From: Haliea sp964022665
GTDB lineage: Bacteria; Pseudomonadota; Gammaproteobacteria; Pseudomonadales; Halieaceae
NCBI GenBank assembly: GCA_964022665.1
Contig: CAXIDF010000018.1
Coordinates: 25,558 to 89,557 of the forward strand
DNA length: 64,000 bases
Reading direction: 5' to 3'
Part shown: positions 32,232 through 41,393 of the stretch, piece by piece
Numbering within the stretch: the stretch's first letter is position 1
Layout: every line of letters starts with the position of its first letter
Translations under genes and position numbers: made by a program
The notes under the pieces: generated by a model
What the model was told of the DNA's origin: nothing
Databases searched by the model: none
The model's input: only the letters and a program-made list of their open reading frames with translations

Positions 32232-34391
32232 TTAGAAAGCGCTGGAGAGTGACAAGCCCCACACGCGCGGTTCGTTGGTGAAACCGGTCAGGTTGTTGAA
32301 GTCGATGGCACCCTGCACGTTTTCCTCGTCGGTGATGTTGCGGCCAAACAGCGCCACTTCATAGCTGCCATCGCGCAGTCGCCACCCGAGGCGCACTCCG
32401 CCCTCGAACTGGCCGTCGGTCACGAACTCAGCCGCGTCATAGAGGAACAGCTGCGTGTCGCCCTGGTAGGACCAGTCAGTAAAGGCGAACACTTCGGACT
32501 CGCGGCCTACCGGCATGCTCCAGGCGGCGCTGAAGTTGAAGGTGGTTTCGGGTGCCTGTGGGAACGGGTTGCCATCGACAAATACCAGTCCGTCGGCGTC
32601 GATGGGGTTGCGAATGGTGCAGGCGCCGCTGCCACAGGGGCCAACCCGCAGCTCACTGTCGTTTATTTCGGTGTCGGCGTAGCCGGCGCCGAAGGTCAGT
32701 GACAGGTTGTCGGTCACCGCCCATTCCAGGTCGAGCTCACCGCCCATGCCTGTGCCCTGCTCGGCGTTTACCAGCTGAATGGCGTTGTTGGTGCCACCTA
32801 CGGCGGTGAACTGAATGTCGTCGACTTCGTAGTAGAACAGCGCCGCATTCAGGCGCATACGCCCTTCGAGATATTCCGCCTTGTACCCCAGTTCATAGGA
32901 AATAACTGTTTCCGAATCGGCAATCGAGGGCGCAGCGCCGAATGCCACATCGCGGCCCTGAATAGTGGGCGCGCGGAAACCGGTGCCTACTTTGGCCCAG
33001 TAGAGCGAGGCATCATCCGCCGCGAACGAGATCGCCAGATCACCGGTGACCTGGTCGTCCGATACGCTTTCCTCGAAGCCCGGTGCAAAGAAGTCCTTTT
33101 CATCGTCAGTCCAGCGCAGGCCCGCGGTCAGGGTCCAGGCATCGTTGAGGGCATAATCGGCTTGGCCAAAAACGGCGATGGAGGTGTTTTCGTGGGTCAC
33201 CGTGGTTGCCGGCACGAAGAACGGGCTGGTTTCCACATCCAGGTCAGAGTCGAAGTAGAACAGGCCGGTCTGCCAGTTCAGCCGCTCGCCGCTGTTGCTG
33301 GCGAGGCGCAGTTCCTGGGTGAACTGCTGCACATCCGCTGCATCCTGTGTTTGCGAGGGGAAGGGGATGAAGCCGGGGCCCATGAAGGGCAGGAACGAGG
33401 CACCGAAGCCACCATCGATATCGCCCAGGCTGCGCCCCTTGGCATCTTCACCCGCGGTGATGGAGGTGAGTGTTACGGCGTCAAACGCGTATTCCAGTTT
33501 GAGGTTGAGGCCGGTATTGCGGTACTCCTGCGGGTTGTTGTCACCCTCGTCGAAGAACACGGTGTCGCGAATGTAGTTTTCGTTCAGGCTGTTGCTGCCG
33601 GTATCGAAAATATTGGCGCGGAATACGGCGGCGGTGCCGTCGAGATCGCGGTGGTGGGCACCGAGCAGGGCGCTGAGCCGGTCGTTGGGTTCAAACAGCA
33701 GGAAACCCTTCACGGCTTTTTCGGTAAAGCCGCCCAGCGCGTCGTTCTCGCCGGTAAACCCGTTGTCGATCCAGTCGCCGCGGCTCTGGTACAACACGGC
33801 AATGCGGCCGGCAACGGTGTCGGTCAGGCCACCGCCCACAGCGCCTTCGAAGTTCAGGGTGTCCAGCTCGCCGATATCGACCTTGGCACGGCCTTCGAGG
33901 TCACGGGTCGGTTTGCGCGAGTCGAACTTGACGATGCCCGCTGTGGTGTTTCTGCCGAACAGGGACCCCTGCGGCCCGCGCAGCACTTCCACCTGCTCCA
34001 CGTCGAACAGCGGAAAGCTCTTCAGCACCACGTTTTCCTTGACCACATCGTCCATAATGATGGAGACGGGCTGCGATGCCGCCAGGTCGAAGTCGATATT
34101 GCCCAGTCCGCGCATGTAGAAACGGGGTGCCGCACGGCCGTTGGAAGACTCGACATACAGCCCGGGAACACGGGCCGACAGGCCTCGAATATCGGCGCCG
34201 CCTTCGAAGATGGCGCTGAAACGCTCACCAGACAGGGTGGCGACGGAAAGCGGTACGTCGAGCAGGCTCTGCTCGCGCTTCTGTGCCGTGACGATGATTT
34301 CTTCCAGCTGCGCCATGGCCGGGGCGGTTGCGGTGGTGGCTGCGGCGATGGCTGCAGTGAGGGCCAACCGGGATACGGTTATGCGCTTCAT
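32232..34391 (-). CDS. TonB-dependent outer-membrane receptor
   Basis: A 719-residue receptor with a signal peptide (residues 1-27, AMA-Q). A TonB box-like EEIIVTAQKRE is followed by a plug domain with VEQVEVLRGPQGSLFGRNTTAGIV. A beta-barrel follows, ending in the terminal phenylalanine (LSLSSAF) needed for outer-membrane insertion. Plug and barrel resemble the broad carbohydrate/nucleoside/siderophore-like receptors of marine gammaproteobacteria. The substrate is inferred from neighbours, which deal with purines. I see no Fur box or TPP riboswitch in the 250-bp spacer before it. Confidence 0.9.
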   Translation of the reverse strand: MKRITVSRLALTAAIAAATTATAPAMAQLEEIIVTAQKREQSLLDVPLSVATLSGERFSAIFEGGADIRGLSARVPGLYVESSNGRAAPRFYMRGLGNIDFDLAASQPVSIIMDDVVKENVVLKSFPLFDVEQVEVLRGPQGSLFGRNTTAGIVKFDSRKPTRDLEGRAKVDIGELDTLNFEGAVGGGLTDTVAGRIAVLYQSRGDWIDNGFTGENDALGGFTEKAVKGFLLFEPNDRLSALLGAHHRDLDGTAAVFRANIFDTGSNSLNENYIRDTVFFDEGDNNPQEYRNTGLNLKLEYAFDAVTLTSITAGEDAKGRSLGDIDGGFGASFLPFMGPGFIPFPSQTQDAADVQQFTQELRLASNSGERLNWQTGLFYFDSDLDVETSPFFVPATTVTHENTSIAVFGQADYALNDAWTLTAGLRWTDDEKDFFAPGFEESVSDDQVTGDLAISFAADDASLYWAKVGTGFRAPTIQGRDVAFGAAPSIADSETVISYELGYKAEYLEGRMRLNAALFYYEVDDIQFTAVGGTNNAIQLVNAEQGTGMGGELDLEWAVTDNLSLTFGAGYADTEINDSELRVGPCGSGACTIRNPIDADGLVFVDGNPFPQAPETTFNFSAAWSMPVGRESEVFAFTDWSYQGDTQLFLYDAAEFVTDGQFEGGVRLGWRLRDGSYEVALFGRNITDEENVQGAIDFNNLTGFTNEPRVWGLSLSSAF

Positions 34392-34641
34392 GAGTAAGTC
34401 TCCTGAATGATCGGGATGGATGCTGAGAGTTGCAGTCTTGCAGAGCGCAAAATGGGGTCTGGTGCCCGCGGATGGCCTTGACGGCTCATAGGGTGAAATT
34501 TACGCTGTTGAGCCGAGGCGTGCAGCCCCGCGTGGGAAAAATACCAGTATTTGACCCTGTTGAAATCAGCGCCAAGCTGGGCAATGGCGCTGGAAACCCG
34601 GAATCTGGCCTGTGCCCCATACCCTGGGGAGGAGAAGTAGT

Positions 34642-36060
34642 GTGTTGAAGGTTTTTTTACCGTGTTTCCTGGCCGCTATGTTGGCCAGCCCGTCGGCCGT
34701 GTGGGCTGCGTCTGCTCAGCAAGCCGACCTCATTGTCTACGGCGACTACGTGCTCACCATGGACGAAGCGCAGCCACAGCTGCAGGACGGCGCCGTGGTG
34801 GTGCAGGGCGATCAGATTGTCGATGTGGGCCCTCGTGCGCGTATCGACGCCGGTTGGCGCGCAGTGTCGACGATTTCTGGATCGGGGCGTGTGTTGATGC
34901 CCGGTTTGATAAACGGCCACACACATTCAGCCATGACGCTGTTTCGTGGCATGGTTGACGACCTTGATCTCATGACCTGGCTCAATCAGTACGTTTTCCC
35001 CATGGAAGGCCGTTTCGTGACACCGGAGTTCGTGCGCGTGGGCGCACAGCTCGCCTGCTGGGAAATGATCCGCGGCGGCACCACAACGTTTGTCGACATG
35101 TACTTCTATCCCGACGAGATAGCCGCGGTCGTAGAGCGCTGTGGCCTGCGCGCTGTGGTCGGTGCACCGCATATTGACTACCCCAGCCCGGGCTTCAGTG
35201 GCTGGGACGATTCCTTTGCTGCCGCTGACGATTTCGTGCAGCGCTGGCAGGGGAAACACCCGCGGATCACGCCGGCGTTTGCGCCCCACGCGCCCTATAC
35301 AGTCTCCCCGGAACACCTGCAGGCCACGGTGGAGAAAGCCGCAGCGCGTGGCGCACCTGTCAGCATGCACCTGGCGGAGGCTCCGGCGGAGCGCGACTAT
35401 GTGCTGGAACAGTTCGACACCACCCCGGTGCAGCACGTGGCCGGGCTCGGCATGTTCAACTCGCCACTGATTGCAGCGCACATGGTGCAACTTGACCCCC
35501 GCGATATTGCTCTCACCGCCTCCGCCGGCGTGGGGGCTATTCACAACCCCACCTCCAACATGAAGCTGGGTGCGGGTATCGCGCCGGTCAGTGCCATGCT
35601 CGCTGCCGGGGTCAACGTTGGCCTGGGGACTGATGGCGCGGCCTCCAACAACGACCTGGACCTGTGGGAAGAGGTGCGTATGGCAGCCCTGCTGCACAAG
35701 GTGAGCAGCGGCGATCCCACAGCGCTGCCGGCGGGCCAGGCGCTGGCCATGGCCACCCGGCTGGGCGCTGCCGCGATCCACAAGGGCGGCGACATTGGCC
35801 AGTTGAAGGCGGGCATGCAGGCGGACCTGATTCAGTTGGATGTCAGCCAGACTCACCAGATGCCGCTCTATGACGTGCAATCGCACCTCGTTTATGTGTT
35901 GGACAGCGAGGATGTACAAACCACGATAGTCGCCGGCGAGGTACTGATGCAGGACCGCAAGGTACTCACCATCGACGAGCCAGGCCTGCGCGCCGACGTC
36001 ACCCGGATAAGTGATCGTATTCGCGAGGCGCTGCAAACCGGGCAGGAGGACGCATTGTGA
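34642..36060 (+). CDS. Exported amidohydrolase of the MTA/SAH deaminase family
   Basis: A 472-residue metal-dependent deaminase. The zinc ligands are visible: HxH in GLINGHTHSAMTLFRG, histidine plus general acid in SMHLAEAPAE, and aspartate in GLGTDGAASNNDLDLWEE. This pattern fits methylthioadenosine/S-adenosylhomocysteine deaminases and related nucleobase deaminases. Unlike the cytosolic family norm, it has a signal peptide (VLKVFLPCFLAAMLASPSAVWA), so the enzyme should work in the periplasm. The GTG start at 34642 follows GGGGAGGAG. It overlaps the DUF985 gene by 4 bases (GTGA). Confidence 0.86.
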   Translation: MLKVFLPCFLAAMLASPSAVWAASAQQADLIVYGDYVLTMDEAQPQLQDGAVVVQGDQIVDVGPRARIDAGWRAVSTISGSGRVLMPGLINGHTHSAMTLFRGMVDDLDLMTWLNQYVFPMEGRFVTPEFVRVGAQLACWEMIRGGTTTFVDMYFYPDEIAAVVERCGLRAVVGAPHIDYPSPGFSGWDDSFAAADDFVQRWQGKHPRITPAFAPHAPYTVSPEHLQATVEKAAARGAPVSMHLAEAPAERDYVLEQFDTTPVQHVAGLGMFNSPLIAAHMVQLDPRDIALTASAGVGAIHNPTSNMKLGAGIAPVSAMLAAGVNVGLGTDGAASNNDLDLWEEVRMAALLHKVSSGDPTALPAGQALAMATRLGAAAIHKGGDIGQLKAGMQADLIQLDVSQTHQMPLYDVQSHLVYVLDSEDVQTTIVAGEVLMQDRKVLTIDEPGLRADVTRISDRIREALQTGQEDAL

Positions 36061-36626
36061 AATGGACTCGGATGTTAATGGCCTGCGTGGCCGCAGTGGC
36101 CGCCAGCGGAGCGTGTGCAGCCGATGCCGCCGAGGGTAGTGGCAAGGCGTCAATCATCGCGGCCCTGGGGCTGGAGCCGCACGTTGAGGGAGGTTATTTT
36201 GCCCGCACGTTCCAGCCCGACCATCGGCCCAAAGTGGCGACGCCGGCGGGGCCCCGCTATACCATGACGGCGATTCATTACCTGCTCACCGATGATTCAC
36301 CCATCGGCCACCTGCACCGGAATGAGTCCGATATTGTGCACTTCTATCATCTGGGGTCACCCGTGCAGTACTACCTGTTGCATCCGGACGGCCGTCTGGA
36401 AACTGCCGTGCTGGGCCCGGATCTGGCAGCCGGCCAGCGCCTGCAGCTCACGGTTCGGGGCGGCGTCTGGAAAGCATCCCATCTGCCCTCCGGTGAGTAT
36501 GGGCTGATCAGTGAAGCGGTGGCACCGGGGTTCGATTACGCGGATATGGCGCTCGGCAAGCGTGCAGCACTGCTCAAGGCATTTCCGCAGCACGCCGACA
36601 TCGTGCGCACCTTCACCCGCGACTAG
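36057..36626 (+). CDS. Exported DUF985 cupin-like protein
   Basis: A 189-residue protein. After a signal peptide (residues 1-22, ending GACA-AD) comes a DUF985 cupin: LGLEPHVEGGYFARTF, IGHLHRNESDIVHFYHLG with two metal-type histidines, and GEYGLISEAVAPGFDYADM. DUF985 members are usually short cytosolic proteins without known function, so export is unusual. The GTG start overlaps the deaminase stop, tying the two into one operon. GGAGGA lies upstream. The stop overlaps that of the convergent phosphoribosyltransferase gene. Confidence 0.82.
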   Translation: MKWTRMLMACVAAVAASGACAADAAEGSGKASIIAALGLEPHVEGGYFARTFQPDHRPKVATPAGPRYTMTAIHYLLTDDSPIGHLHRNESDIVHFYHLGSPVQYYLLHPDGRLETAVLGPDLAAGQRLQLTVRGGVWKASHLPSGEYGLISEAVAPGFDYADMALGKRAALLKAFPQHADIVRTFTRD

Positions 36627-37204
36627 CGGTTGCCGGCAGTCTGCAGCTGTTGCTGCAGCGGCCCCATGATGCTGGCGAGTTCGGGTTTGTTGGCGCGAAT
36701 CTCCTCCAGGGTCAAACCGTGCAATTCATGCGGGAACACCAGCCAGTCCGCGGTTTCATGAATGTAATACTCCGGCACGCGGTCTGTCCTGTTGTTGCCG
36801 GGTTTGTAGTAGGGCGTGGCGATGCGGATCTCCGGCGTATTTTTTTTGCAGGCACTGTGCAGGTCGAGGATCACCTGATCGATGGACAGCCCCGTGTCGT
36901 GTACGTCATCGACGATCAGCAGCGAATCCTCTGACTCCAACTGGCGGATGATGTAGCTCAGACCGTGTACCTTCACATGGCGGTCACGCTGGCCGATGCC
37001 GGTGTAGGACGACGTGCGGATGGCGATGTGGTCGGCGTTTACCCCCAGCACATCCAGCAGTTCCTGCACGGCGATACCGACCGGTGCACCACCACGCCAC
37101 ACGCCGACGATGTAGTTGGGGCGATAGCCGCTCTCGTAGACCTGCCAGGCCAGTTTGAATGAATCTTCCAGCAACTGCTGGGCGCTGATGTAGTGCTTGT
37201 GCAT
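36623..37204 (-). CDS. Purine phosphoribosyltransferase (hypoxanthine/xanthine type)
   Basis: A 193-residue type I PRTase. The PRPP loop LLIVDDVHDTGLS and the early GVWRGGAPVG segment are intact. YYIHETADWLVFPHE lies in the part where purine PRTases hold the base. It should convert hypoxanthine, guanine or xanthine plus PRPP to the nucleotide in the cytosol. I start at the ATG at 37204 (MHKHYISAQQ); an in-frame ATG 17 codons upstream gives a non-conserved extension. It is divergent from the purine permease gene, which fits a shared salvage role. Confidence 0.82.
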   Translation of the reverse strand: MHKHYISAQQLLEDSFKLAWQVYESGYRPNYIVGVWRGGAPVGIAVQELLDVLGVNADHIAIRTSSYTGIGQRDRHVKVHGLSYIIRQLESEDSLLIVDDVHDTGLSIDQVILDLHSACKKNTPEIRIATPYYKPGNNRTDRVPEYYIHETADWLVFPHELHGLTLEEIRANKPELASIMGPLQQQLQTAGNR

Positions 37205-37357
37205 CGGTTCTAAGTCCCTGGTGATCGTCGTGGCTACCGGCTGTGAGGCTACCATAGCTCGGGGGGCAGCGACTGCACTATGGTGCCACTCGCGGCGATT
37301 GCGTACACTCTGGCTTCTCGCGCCGCGCGCACATTCGCAGAGGAATCAGGCCACCCG

Positions 37358-38674
37358 ATGAAGCAGGCTAACGTGGCCAACGGCCTTCTTGAACGCTTTT
37401 TCAAGCTGTCTGAACACGGCACCTCGGTGCGTACCGAGGTTATTGCCGGGGCGACCACGTTCGTTACCATGGCCTATATCATTTTCGTCAACCCGCAGTT
37501 GATGGCAGCGGCGGGCATGGATGCCTCCGCCGCCTTCGTCGCCACCTGCCTCGCCTCAGCGCTCGCCTGCTATTTTATGGGCCTGTACGCCAACTGGCCG
37601 GTCGGCCTGGCGCCGGGCATGGGTCTCAATGCGTTTTTTACCTACACCGTCGTTGCCGACATGGGCTACAGCTGGCAGGTGGCACTGGGGGCGGTATTTC
37701 TCGCCGGCGTGCTGTTTGTCATCATGAGCATTACCCGCCTGCGCCGCTGGATGCTGGACAGCATTCCGCTGAATCTGCGTGTGGCGATGGGGGCCGGCGT
37801 GGGGTTGTTTGTGGGGTTCATCGGCCTCAAAAGCGGCGGTGTGATCGTGGCCAGCGAAGCCACATTGCTCACCCTGGGTGACTTCACCCGGCCTGAGCCG
37901 TTCCTCGCCGCTCTGGGTTTTCTGCTGATTGCGGTGCTCTCTGTGCGTCAGGTTCGCGGCGCCATCATCGTCGGTATTCTTGTCACCACGGGGCTCGCGT
38001 TGCTGTTTGGGCTGGTGGAATACCGCGGCCTGGTGGCAGCGCCACCGAGTATGGCGCCAGTCTTCATGCAGCTGGACATCATCGGGGCGCTCGACCTCGC
38101 GATGGTCAGCGTGGTCATTGCCTTCCTGTTCGTGAACCTGTTCGACACCGCGGGAACCCTGCTGGGTGTGGCGAGTCGTGCAGGTCTTGTCGATGCGCAG
38201 GGCAAGATCAAGCACCTGGATCGCGCCCTGAAAGCCGACAGCGCCTCCAGTGTGGTCGGCGCCTTCCTCGGCTGCGCTCCGGTGACCAGCTATGTGGAAA
38301 GTGCGACGGGCGTGGCGGCGGGTGGTCGCACCGGGCTTACCGCGGTGGTTGTTGGCACGCTGTTTCTGGCGGCGATCTTTTTCGCACCACTGGCCAGCAT
38401 GGTACCCGCTTTTGCCACAGCCGGTGCGCTGGTGTACGTGGCCATGCTCATGCTGAGCAGCTTGCAGGGCCTGCTCTGGGATGACCTGACCGAGCTTCTG
38501 CCGGCACTGGTCACCGTCGTGATGATCCCGCTGTCCTTTTCCATTGCCAACGGCATTGCCGTGGGCTTTATCAGCTACGCGGTGATCAAGTTGTTCGCGG
38601 GCCGCTATCGCGACATTTCCCCGGGCGCGTGGTTTCTCGCCGCCATATTCATCGCCAAATTTGCGCTGATGTAA
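37358..38674 (+). CDS. NCS2/AzgA-type purine permease
   Basis: A 438-residue inner-membrane permease with about 12-14 helices. TEVIAGATTFVTMAYIIFVNPQ, ANWPVGLAPGMGLNAFFTY, FDTAGTLLGVASRAG and APVTSYVESATGVAAGGRTGLTAV are the marks of the COG2252 (AdeP/GhxP) adenine/guanine/hypoxanthine:proton symporters. The ATG at 37358 is chosen because family members start just before the ERFFKL segment. It faces the phosphoribosyltransferase gene across a 153-bp divergent spacer. With its neighbours it would bring purine bases into the cell. Confidence 0.92.
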   Translation: MKQANVANGLLERFFKLSEHGTSVRTEVIAGATTFVTMAYIIFVNPQLMAAAGMDASAAFVATCLASALACYFMGLYANWPVGLAPGMGLNAFFTYTVVADMGYSWQVALGAVFLAGVLFVIMSITRLRRWMLDSIPLNLRVAMGAGVGLFVGFIGLKSGGVIVASEATLLTLGDFTRPEPFLAALGFLLIAVLSVRQVRGAIIVGILVTTGLALLFGLVEYRGLVAAPPSMAPVFMQLDIIGALDLAMVSVVIAFLFVNLFDTAGTLLGVASRAGLVDAQGKIKHLDRALKADSASSVVGAFLGCAPVTSYVESATGVAAGGRTGLTAVVVGTLFLAAIFFAPLASMVPAFATAGALVYVAMLMLSSLQGLLWDDLTELLPALVTVVMIPLSFSIANGIAVGFISYAVIKLFAGRYRDISPGAWFLAAIFIAKFALM

Positions 38675-38704
38675 GTGCAGTACACGCAGCGGGAGGAGCA
38701 CGTC

Positions 38705-40147
38705 ATGAAGCCGCGGGATTTTCCGGTTGATCCGGAACATATCTGGGACCATTTCTACCAGTTGACCCGTATTCCCAGGCCCTCCAGGGCGGAGGCAGCA
38801 GTGCGCGACTACGTGGTCGGCCAGGCCGAGGCCCACGACTGTCGCTGGCAGCTGGATGCTACCGGCAATCTGGTGGTGTATGTGCCGGCATCTCCCGGGC
38901 GCGAGGGTCACGCCACCGTGATCATCCAGAATCACCTGGATATGGTGACGGTAAAAACGGCCGATAAGCAGCACGACTTTTATCGCGATCCCCTGCAGCT
39001 GAAAGTGGAGGATGGCTGGCTGCTGGCGGACCGGACCACACTGGGTGCGGACAACGGGCTGGGCTGCGCGGCGGCGCTGGCCCTGCTCACAGACCCGGAC
39101 GTGCAGCATCCGCCACTCGAGCTTCTGTTTACCGTGGATGAGGAGACCGGCCTCGGCGGTGCGCTGGGCCTGGATGCCTCCCTGCTCAGCGGGCGTGTCA
39201 TGCTGAACTTGGATACCGAGGACTGGCACGAGCTGTACGTGGGCTGTGCCGGTGGTGCCGGCTGGGTGTTTTCGCGGGATTATGGCGTGCAGGCGCCGGC
39301 GGCTGAGTTTGGCTGCTGGACGCTGGAGTTGAAGGGGCTGGCCGGTGGCCATTCGGGTATCGAGATTCACCTGCAACTGGGTAATGCGTTGAAGCTGCTG
39401 GCGGAGGCGCTCGATCCTGTTGCTTCGCTACAGCTGGCTGCGGCCAGTGTGGGTGTGGCGCACAATGTCATTCCACGTGAGGGCAGTATCAGCTTCGCCT
39501 GCAGCAGCGCCGATGCGGAGGCCCTGCAGCGGCGTCTGGAGGAACTGCAACAGCGTTGGCTGGGTTATTTGCCCGTGGCGGATCACGGCATCGAATTGCT
39601 GCTCTACCCGTGCGAACCCGCCAAGGTGATGAGCAACCCCGACAGCCGTGATCTGTTGCGTGTGCTCGCGGCGCTGCCGCACGGGGCGCAGGCCTACAGC
39701 CTCGAGCAACCGGCCGATCTGGTTGACTTGAGTATCAACCTGGCGCGCCTGCAGCTGGCGGCGGGAAAGCTGGAGCTGGAATCCAGCCTGCGTTTCTTCA
39801 ACCCGGAACAGGCCGCTGGTTTGCGTATGGCGGTCGAGGGGCTGGCGCAGCTGGCGGGACTGCACATACAGCGCATTGCAGGGTACCCCGGGTGGCAGCC
39901 GGACTTTGCCAGCCCGCTGTTGGCACGGGGCAAAGCACTGCACGAGCGCCTGTTTGATAGCGTGCCCGCGGTCAAGGCGATTCACGCCGGCCTGGAATGT
40001 GGCATATTGAAAAGCAAACTCCCCGACGCTGACATCCTGTCCTTCGGCCCCACAATTCGCGGCGCACACTCGCCCACGGAGCGCTTGTGCATCGCTACTG
40101 TGGCGCCGTTCTGGCATTACCTGACCGCCTTGCTGGCGGAACTCTGA
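38705..40147 (+). CDS. pepD: Aminoacyl-histidine dipeptidase PepD
   Basis: A 480-residue M20-family cytosolic dipeptidase that cleaves dipeptides such as beta-Ala-His. Metal and catalytic residues are present: IIQNHLDMV, GADNGLGCAAALAL and TVDEETGLGGALGLD. A dimerisation lid follows, with GGHSGIEIHLQLGNALK. Length matches E. coli PepD (485). The ATG at 38705 follows GGGAGGAG at ideal spacing. The aminotransferase gene begins 17 bp after its stop, suggesting an amino-acid catabolic unit. Confidence 0.94.
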   Translation: MKPRDFPVDPEHIWDHFYQLTRIPRPSRAEAAVRDYVVGQAEAHDCRWQLDATGNLVVYVPASPGREGHATVIIQNHLDMVTVKTADKQHDFYRDPLQLKVEDGWLLADRTTLGADNGLGCAAALALLTDPDVQHPPLELLFTVDEETGLGGALGLDASLLSGRVMLNLDTEDWHELYVGCAGGAGWVFSRDYGVQAPAAEFGCWTLELKGLAGGHSGIEIHLQLGNALKLLAEALDPVASLQLAAASVGVAHNVIPREGSISFACSSADAEALQRRLEELQQRWLGYLPVADHGIELLLYPCEPAKVMSNPDSRDLLRVLAALPHGAQAYSLEQPADLVDLSINLARLQLAAGKLELESSLRFFNPEQAAGLRMAVEGLAQLAGLHIQRIAGYPGWQPDFASPLLARGKALHERLFDSVPAVKAIHAGLECGILKSKLPDADILSFGPTIRGAHSPTERLCIATVAPFWHYLTALLAEL

Positions 40148-40164
40148 CCCAGGAGAATTTCCTC

Positions 40165-41361
40165 ATGCTCGAATGCTTGCCCCAAGTCCCCGAGGATTCC
40201 ATCCTCGGGCTAGCCGCTGCCTGCCGTGCGGACCCGAATCCGCGCAAGGTCGACCTGACCCTCGGCGTGTACATGAACGAGGAGGGCCTGTGCCCGGTGT
40301 TCGATGCCATCCGCCTGGCGCAGGACGCTCTGGTACAGGCCGAGCGGACCAAGGTCTATATGCCGCCCGCGGGGGATCCCGACTTCAACAGCGGCATGCA
40401 GCAGCTGGTGCTGGGGCTGGGCAGCCCGGCTTTGCTGGACGGGCGTGTCAGCAGCATCCAGACGCCGGGCGGTTGTGGTGCCTTGCGCATTGGCGCCGAG
40501 ATTATCAACGCGGCCGCGCCCGGTGCCAGAGTGTGGGTGTCCGACCCCACGTGGCCGGTGCATATACCGCTGCTGGGCAGCGTAGGCCTGCAGTTTGCCA
40601 CTTACCGCTACTACGATCCCGTCAGCCACGGCGTCAATTTCGATGCCCTGGTGGAGGACCTCACAGGGGCGCGGCAAGGTGATGTGGTGTTGCTGCACGG
40701 TTGCTGCCACAACCCCTGCGGCGCCGACCTCAGCCTTGAGCAATGGGCAGAGATCGCCGATATGGCGGAAAGCCAGGGTTTTCTGCCGTTTGTCGATATC
40801 GCCTACCAGGGGCTGGGCGATGGCCTTGATGCGGATGTAGCCGGGTTGCGCCTGCTGGTTGAGCGCCTCCCGGAAGTCCTCATTGCCGCGTCCTGTTCCA
40901 AGAACATGGGGCTGTATCGGGAACGTACTGGCGCAACGTTATTCGTGAGTGCCAATCCCGCCAGTGCCGCGGCACTGCGCTCGCAAGCCCAGGTGGCGGC
41001 GCGACGCATCTACTCCATGCCGCCAGCCCATGGCGCACTGCTCGCCGCGCGCGTGCTGCAGGACGAAGAGCTAAACGCGAACTGGCGGAATGAACTGGAA
41101 GCCATGTGCTGGCGCATCAACGGTTTGCGCACCAGCCTGGTGAGCAAACTGGAGCAGTGTACGGGGCGTGACTTCGGTTTCATCGAGCGCGAGAAAGGCA
41201 TGTTTTCCTTTCTCGGGCTGAGTGCCGCTCAGGCGCTTGCTCTGCGCGAACAGTACAGCGTGTACATGCTGGATTCGTCGCGTATCAATGTTGCGGGGAT
41301 CAACGGGGCCAATATCGACTACCTGGCGGAGTCGGTGGGCAAGGTCCTGCAGGCGGGCTGA
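40165..41361 (+). CDS. Aspartate/aromatic-amino-acid aminotransferase (TyrB/AspC type)
   Basis: A 398-residue subgroup I-alpha aminotransferase. DPNPRKVDLTLGVYMNEEG, QTPGGCGALRIGAEII, HGCCHNPCGADLS and DIAYQGLGDGLDAD are typical. The PLP lysine lies in SCSKNMGLYRERTG. It matches E. coli TyrB/AspC in length. Likely substrates are aspartate, tyrosine or phenylalanine with 2-oxoglutarate. The ATG at 40165 follows AGGAG. It is likely co-transcribed with pepD, which would supply free histidine and other amino acids. Confidence 0.9.
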   Translation: MLECLPQVPEDSILGLAAACRADPNPRKVDLTLGVYMNEEGLCPVFDAIRLAQDALVQAERTKVYMPPAGDPDFNSGMQQLVLGLGSPALLDGRVSSIQTPGGCGALRIGAEIINAAAPGARVWVSDPTWPVHIPLLGSVGLQFATYRYYDPVSHGVNFDALVEDLTGARQGDVVLLHGCCHNPCGADLSLEQWAEIADMAESQGFLPFVDIAYQGLGDGLDADVAGLRLLVERLPEVLIAASCSKNMGLYRERTGATLFVSANPASAAALRSQAQVAARRIYSMPPAHGALLAARVLQDEELNANWRNELEAMCWRINGLRTSLVSKLEQCTGRDFGFIEREKGMFSFLGLSAAQALALREQYSVYMLDSSRINVAGINGANIDYLAESVGKVLQAG

Positions 41362-41364
41362 GGG

Positions 41365-41386
41365 GGCTGCGGTTGCACCCGCAGCC
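41365..41386. other. Hairpin between convergent genes
   Basis: A perfect 8-bp stem GGCTGCGG/CCGCAGCC with a 6-nt loop lies in the 32-bp gap between the aminotransferase and uup stops. Neither strand has a T-run after it, so I do not call it an intrinsic terminator. It may still pause or stabilise 3' ends. Confidence 0.45.
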
Positions 41387-41393
41387 GCAGCAC

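Noticed and set aside
33162..34397. A 411-codon + strand frame opposite the TonB receptor
   Set aside because: The minus-strand receptor is complete from signal peptide to terminal phenylalanine, so this frame is a shadow.
34927..36153. A 408-codon minus-strand frame opposite the exported deaminase
   Set aside because: The + strand gene has all its metal-site motifs and a signal peptide; the antisense product has none.
37556..39376. A 606-codon minus-strand open frame across the permease and pepD genes
   Set aside because: It spans two well-supported genes on the other strand, and the translation is low-complexity His/Arg/Gln. It is a compositional artefact.
41365..41386. Intrinsic terminator between the aminotransferase and uup
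   Set aside because: The stem is good but no T-run follows on either strand.
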